From positions 1,426,001 through 1,490,000 of the forward strand of contig NZ_CP086615.1 of the NCBI RefSeq assembly GCF_020883455.1: a stretch of DNA of 64,000 nt, read 5' to 3'. A program made the position numbers and the translations under genes. The first letter of the stretch is position 1. Each line of letters begins with the position of its first letter. Origin of the DNA: Spiribacter halobius (GTDB lineage: Bacteria; Pseudomonadota; Gammaproteobacteria; Nitrococcales; Nitrococcaceae). This document shows positions 61,857 to 64,000 of this stretch, in pieces. Below the pieces are notes generated by a model. That model saw only the letters and a program-made list of their open reading frames with translations, had not been told where the DNA came from and searched no databases.

Positions 61857-62277
61857 CCTCGTCCGGAAGGGGCCTGCCCTGCGGGTGATGGAAGCGTCGT
61901 GCGCGGCAAGCCGCGTGCGACGTCCCCGGGGCCGGCCGCAGCGGGAAAATCCGCGACCCCGGGGCATGTCGGCGCGTGGTGCCCCGGTCCGGAGCCGTGT
62001 ACCTCCCGCCGGGACACGCCGTGTCCCGCCGCCCCGGACACGATGGCGGCCCTGGCACCGCGGCTACCGACGCTGACGCCGCCGCGGGCATGACCCGCTG
62101 CCCCGCCGCATTCTGGCCGCAGTAGGAGAATCCGCGAGCCCGCGTGCGACCTCCCCTGAATCCGCATGCCCTCGCGGACCGCCCTTGGCACCACGACCTG
62201 CCCGCGCTGTCAGTCTTGCCAGGGTTGCCGGCTCCGCGCACCATCAGCGCGGTTCATCTTCATAGGGTCGACCTCAC
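61857..62277. other. 421-bp intergenic region with short direct repeats
   Basis: No convincing gene: frames open on both strands here are Arg/Pro/Gly-rich with no family features. Two short sequences each occur twice in direct orientation: GGCCGCAG...AATCCGCGA (61934-61961 and 62115-62142, about 24 of 28 matching) and GCGTGCGACnTCCCC (61913-61927 and 62142-62156). A palindrome GGGACACGCCGTGTCCC lies at 62011-62027. Their meaning is unknown. Confidence 0.5.
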
Positions 62278-63117
62278 ATGGCCTCACTGGCGGCAGCGCG
62301 CGAACGCGCTGGCATCTGGATCGAGTCCCCCGGTCCCCACGGCTTCATTATCGGGCTGATCGTGCTCAACGCCATCACCCTGGGCCTGGAGACCTCGGCC
62401 ACGGTGACGCGCCTGGCCGGTGTCTGGCTGGATGCCATCGAGGCGGCCGTGCTCGCGGTGTTCGTGGTGGAGATCCTGATCAAGCTCTTCGCCTGGGGGC
62501 CGCGTTTCTTCCGCAACGGCTGGAACGTCTTCGACCTCGCCATCGTGGGCGTGGCGCTGGCGCCGGCCAGCGGGCCGCTGAGCATCCTGCGCTCGCTGCG
62601 TATCCTGCGCGTGCTGCGCCTGCTGTCCACCGTGCGCCGGCTGCGCCAGCTGGTGGAGGCGCTGATCACGGCCATCCCGAGCATCGGCTGGATCGCGTTC
62701 CTGCTGGGGCTGGTGTTCTACATCTTCGGCGTCATGGGCACCGAGCTGTTCGGCCCGACCTTTCCGGAGTGGTTCGGCACCCTCGGGGCATCGATGTATA
62801 CCCTGTTCCAGGTGATGACCCTGGAAAGCTGGTCCATGGGCATCGCGCGCCCGGTGATGGAGACCCACCCGTTCGCCTGGCTGTACTTCGTGAGCTTCAT
62901 CCTGGTGACGGCGTTCACGATCCTGAATCTTTTCATCGGCATCATCGTCAACACGATGCAATCGGCCCACTGGGAGGAGCAGGATGAGCGCCGTGCCGAA
63001 ACCGAGGCGCGGGCGCACCGGGAGCGCGAGGAGATCCTCAGCCTCGTGCGCAGGATCAGCGCCCGGCTGGACCGGCTGGAGGCGGAGAGCACCGGGGCGG
63101 ATGGCGCCACCCGCTGA
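62278..63117 (+). CDS. Voltage-gated sodium channel (NaChBac/BacNav family)
   Basis: A 279-residue six-helix ion channel. S4 carries regularly spaced arginines (SILRSLRILRVLRLLSTVRR). The pore helix and selectivity filter read FQVMTLESWSMG, with Glu183 as the filter residue, which is the bacterial sodium channel signature. S6 is FVSFILVTAFTILNLFIGI. The C-terminal tail (EEQDERRAETEARAHREREE onward) is a predicted four-helix coiled coil as in BacNav tetramers. It would pass Na+ in response to membrane voltage, plausible in a halophile. Confidence 0.94.
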   Translation: MASLAAARERAGIWIESPGPHGFIIGLIVLNAITLGLETSATVTRLAGVWLDAIEAAVLAVFVVEILIKLFAWGPRFFRNGWNVFDLAIVGVALAPASGPLSILRSLRILRVLRLLSTVRRLRQLVEALITAIPSIGWIAFLLGLVFYIFGVMGTELFGPTFPEWFGTLGASMYTLFQVMTLESWSMGIARPVMETHPFAWLYFVSFILVTAFTILNLFIGIIVNTMQSAHWEEQDERRAETEARAHREREEILSLVRRISARLDRLEAESTGADGATR

Positions 63118-63197
63118 CGCCTGCTTCTGGTGTAGCCTGCGGCAACGGAGCACGGTGCGTGGGGACCGGGTCGAAGGCGAGCGCAGTGAGGCAGCCA

Positions 63198-64000
63198 ATG
63201 GACGCGCGAGACGCTGACACGCCGCAGGCCGCCGGCCTGCTCGAGGAGATGGGCTTCCTCGTCGGGGAGGTGCTGACCGAGGCGGGCGAGGCCCCGCCGG
63301 ATCTGGGCGCCCTGTTGGACGCCGGTGACGAGTTCGCCCGCCGCCGGCTGGTGCCGCTGGGGCGTGAGCTCGAGGGCCGGGAGCCGCGGCTCGAGGCCGG
63401 GCGGGTGCTGCTGCCGGAAGGCGTGGCGGCCGCCTGGAGTGACTTCGCCGCCGAGGGTTGGGCCGGGCTCGCTGCGCCGGGTGCCCATGGCGGCGGGCAG
63501 CCGGAGCGGCTCGCCATGCCGCTGCGCGAGCTCTGGCACGGTGCGGCCCCGGCCTTCGCCATGCTGCCCATGCTCAATGCCGCGGCCATGGAGGTGCTGG
63601 CCACCGAGGGCAGTGCCGAGCAGCAGGCACGCTGGCTGCCTGCCCTGGCCCAGGGGCGCTGCACCGCGGTGCTGGCCCTGGAGGACGTGCCCGGCGCGCC
63701 GCCGGTGACCGCCGAGCAGGCGGATGGCGGCCTGCGCCTCAGCGGGCACAAGGGGGATGTGGCCTATCCGGCGCACGACCTCGGCACGGAGTTGCTCTAC
63801 CTGGTGCGCGCCGCTGGCCCGGCGGGGGACGCCGTCTATCTCGTCGCCGACGGCGACGGCAGTGCCGTTCACTGTACGGAGCTCGCTCCCACGCTCGGGC
63901 TGCGCGGTGCGCCGCGGGGCGAGATCGCCCTCGGCGGCGACGCCGGCGTGCCGGCGGAGGCCGTGGGCGAGGGTGACGGCACCGCCGCGGTGTCAGTGCT
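63198..64000 (+). CDS. Acyl-CoA dehydrogenase, N-terminal part (runs off the window)
   Basis: An open frame of 267 codons reaching the window edge with no stop. The start MDARDADTPQAAGLLEEMGF and the later EGWAGLAAPGAHGGGQ, followed by APAFAMLPMLNAAAMEVLATEG and QQARWLPALAQGRCTAVLAL, match the N-terminal and middle domains of acyl-CoA dehydrogenases of the DmdC/FadE5-like type with an additional N-terminal segment. The substrate cannot be told from this fragment. The ATG at 63198 has a GAGGC ribosome-like sequence upstream. Confidence 0.88.
   Translation, partial: MDARDADTPQAAGLLEEMGFLVGEVLTEAGEAPPDLGALLDAGDEFARRRLVPLGRELEGREPRLEAGRVLLPEGVAAAWSDFAAEGWAGLAAPGAHGGGQPERLAMPLRELWHGAAPAFAMLPMLNAAAMEVLATEGSAEQQARWLPALAQGRCTAVLALEDVPGAPPVTAEQADGGLRLSGHKGDVAYPAHDLGTELLYLVRAAGPAGDAVYLVADGDGSAVHCTELAPTLGLRGAPRGEIALGGDAGVPAEAVGEGDGTAAVSV

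Noticed and set aside
62011-62027. A possible third copy of the dispersed palindromic element
   Set aside because: Only 12 bases (GGGACACGCCGT) match the core and the rest of the core is absent, so I do not call it a copy.
61649-62244. Open frames on the minus strand after phrB
   Set aside because: Their translations are Arg/Gly/Pro-rich without any family motif, and they overlap the end of phrB. No ribosome site or conserved start was seen.

Overview
This 64 kb stretch comes from a high-GC, halophilic or halotolerant gammaproteobacterium. It carries a complete ectoine and hydroxyectoine set (ectA, ectB, ectC, ectD). It also carries typical gamma- and betaproteobacterial genes (ubiG, dsbB, a PBP1b with a UB2H domain, ybiI, selO, fadE, zur-znu) and a NaChBac-type sodium channel. 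A member of the Ectothiorhodospiraceae or a close relative fits best; this placement is inferred from gene content, not from a phylogenetic marker. Coding density is high. I see no rRNA, tRNA, CRISPR array, prophage or intact transposase gene.

Layout. 0-10 kb: a PolX DNA polymerase/phosphoesterase, a YadGH-type ABC exporter, a beta-CASP nuclease, a ferric-reductase-like flavocytochrome, and a tight flavin reductase-like / CoA-transferase / GST operon. 10-19 kb: a redox-flavoured locus built around a very large BTAD-AAA-TPR regulator. On one side lie a DUF4242 protein, OsmC and a flavin monooxygenase; divergently transcribed are a cysteine synthase-glutaredoxin fusion and an AhpD-like protein. 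Tandem direct repeats sit in the divergent promoter region. 19-24 kb: small housekeeping and stress genes (rhodanese, YbiI, alcohol dehydrogenase, YecE, YkgJ-type, YgjV, SelO). 24-29 kb: a PAS-GGDEF / EAL gene pair behind a perfect CRP-type palindrome, then ftsH with a sigma-32-like promoter.

28.7-31.8 kb is the most unusual gene cluster. It holds an archaeal-type RNA ligase (Rnl3/Pab1020), a DRL (DXR-II-like) oxidoreductase and a PIN-domain RNA ligase partner protein. 32-35.3 kb is a TAXI-TRAP transporter. 35.6-38.7 kb holds a soluble chemoreceptor and a multidomain response regulator, divergently arranged around a second perfect CRP-type site. 38.7-46.5 kb holds fadE, dsbB, mrcB, a TPR lipoprotein and a YoaA/DinG-type helicase. 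46.7-50.3 kb is the ectoine cluster, with a MITE-like element directly upstream of ectA and a separate promoter before ectD. 50.8-58.2 kb runs MFS transporter, tsaB, heat-shock hsp20, hinT, zur, a DmeF-type exporter and znuACB behind a Zur-like palindrome. 58.3-64 kb holds a DUF4149 protein, ubiG, an M23 peptidase, an Fe-S (6-4) photolyase-type protein, the sodium channel and a truncated acyl-CoA dehydrogenase.

Non-coding signals of note: two copies of a palindromic element share a 62-nt core but have completely different, perfectly paired outer arms. There is also a 164-bp near-perfect hairpin MITE and a 17-nt stray copy of its end within the RNA ligase cluster.
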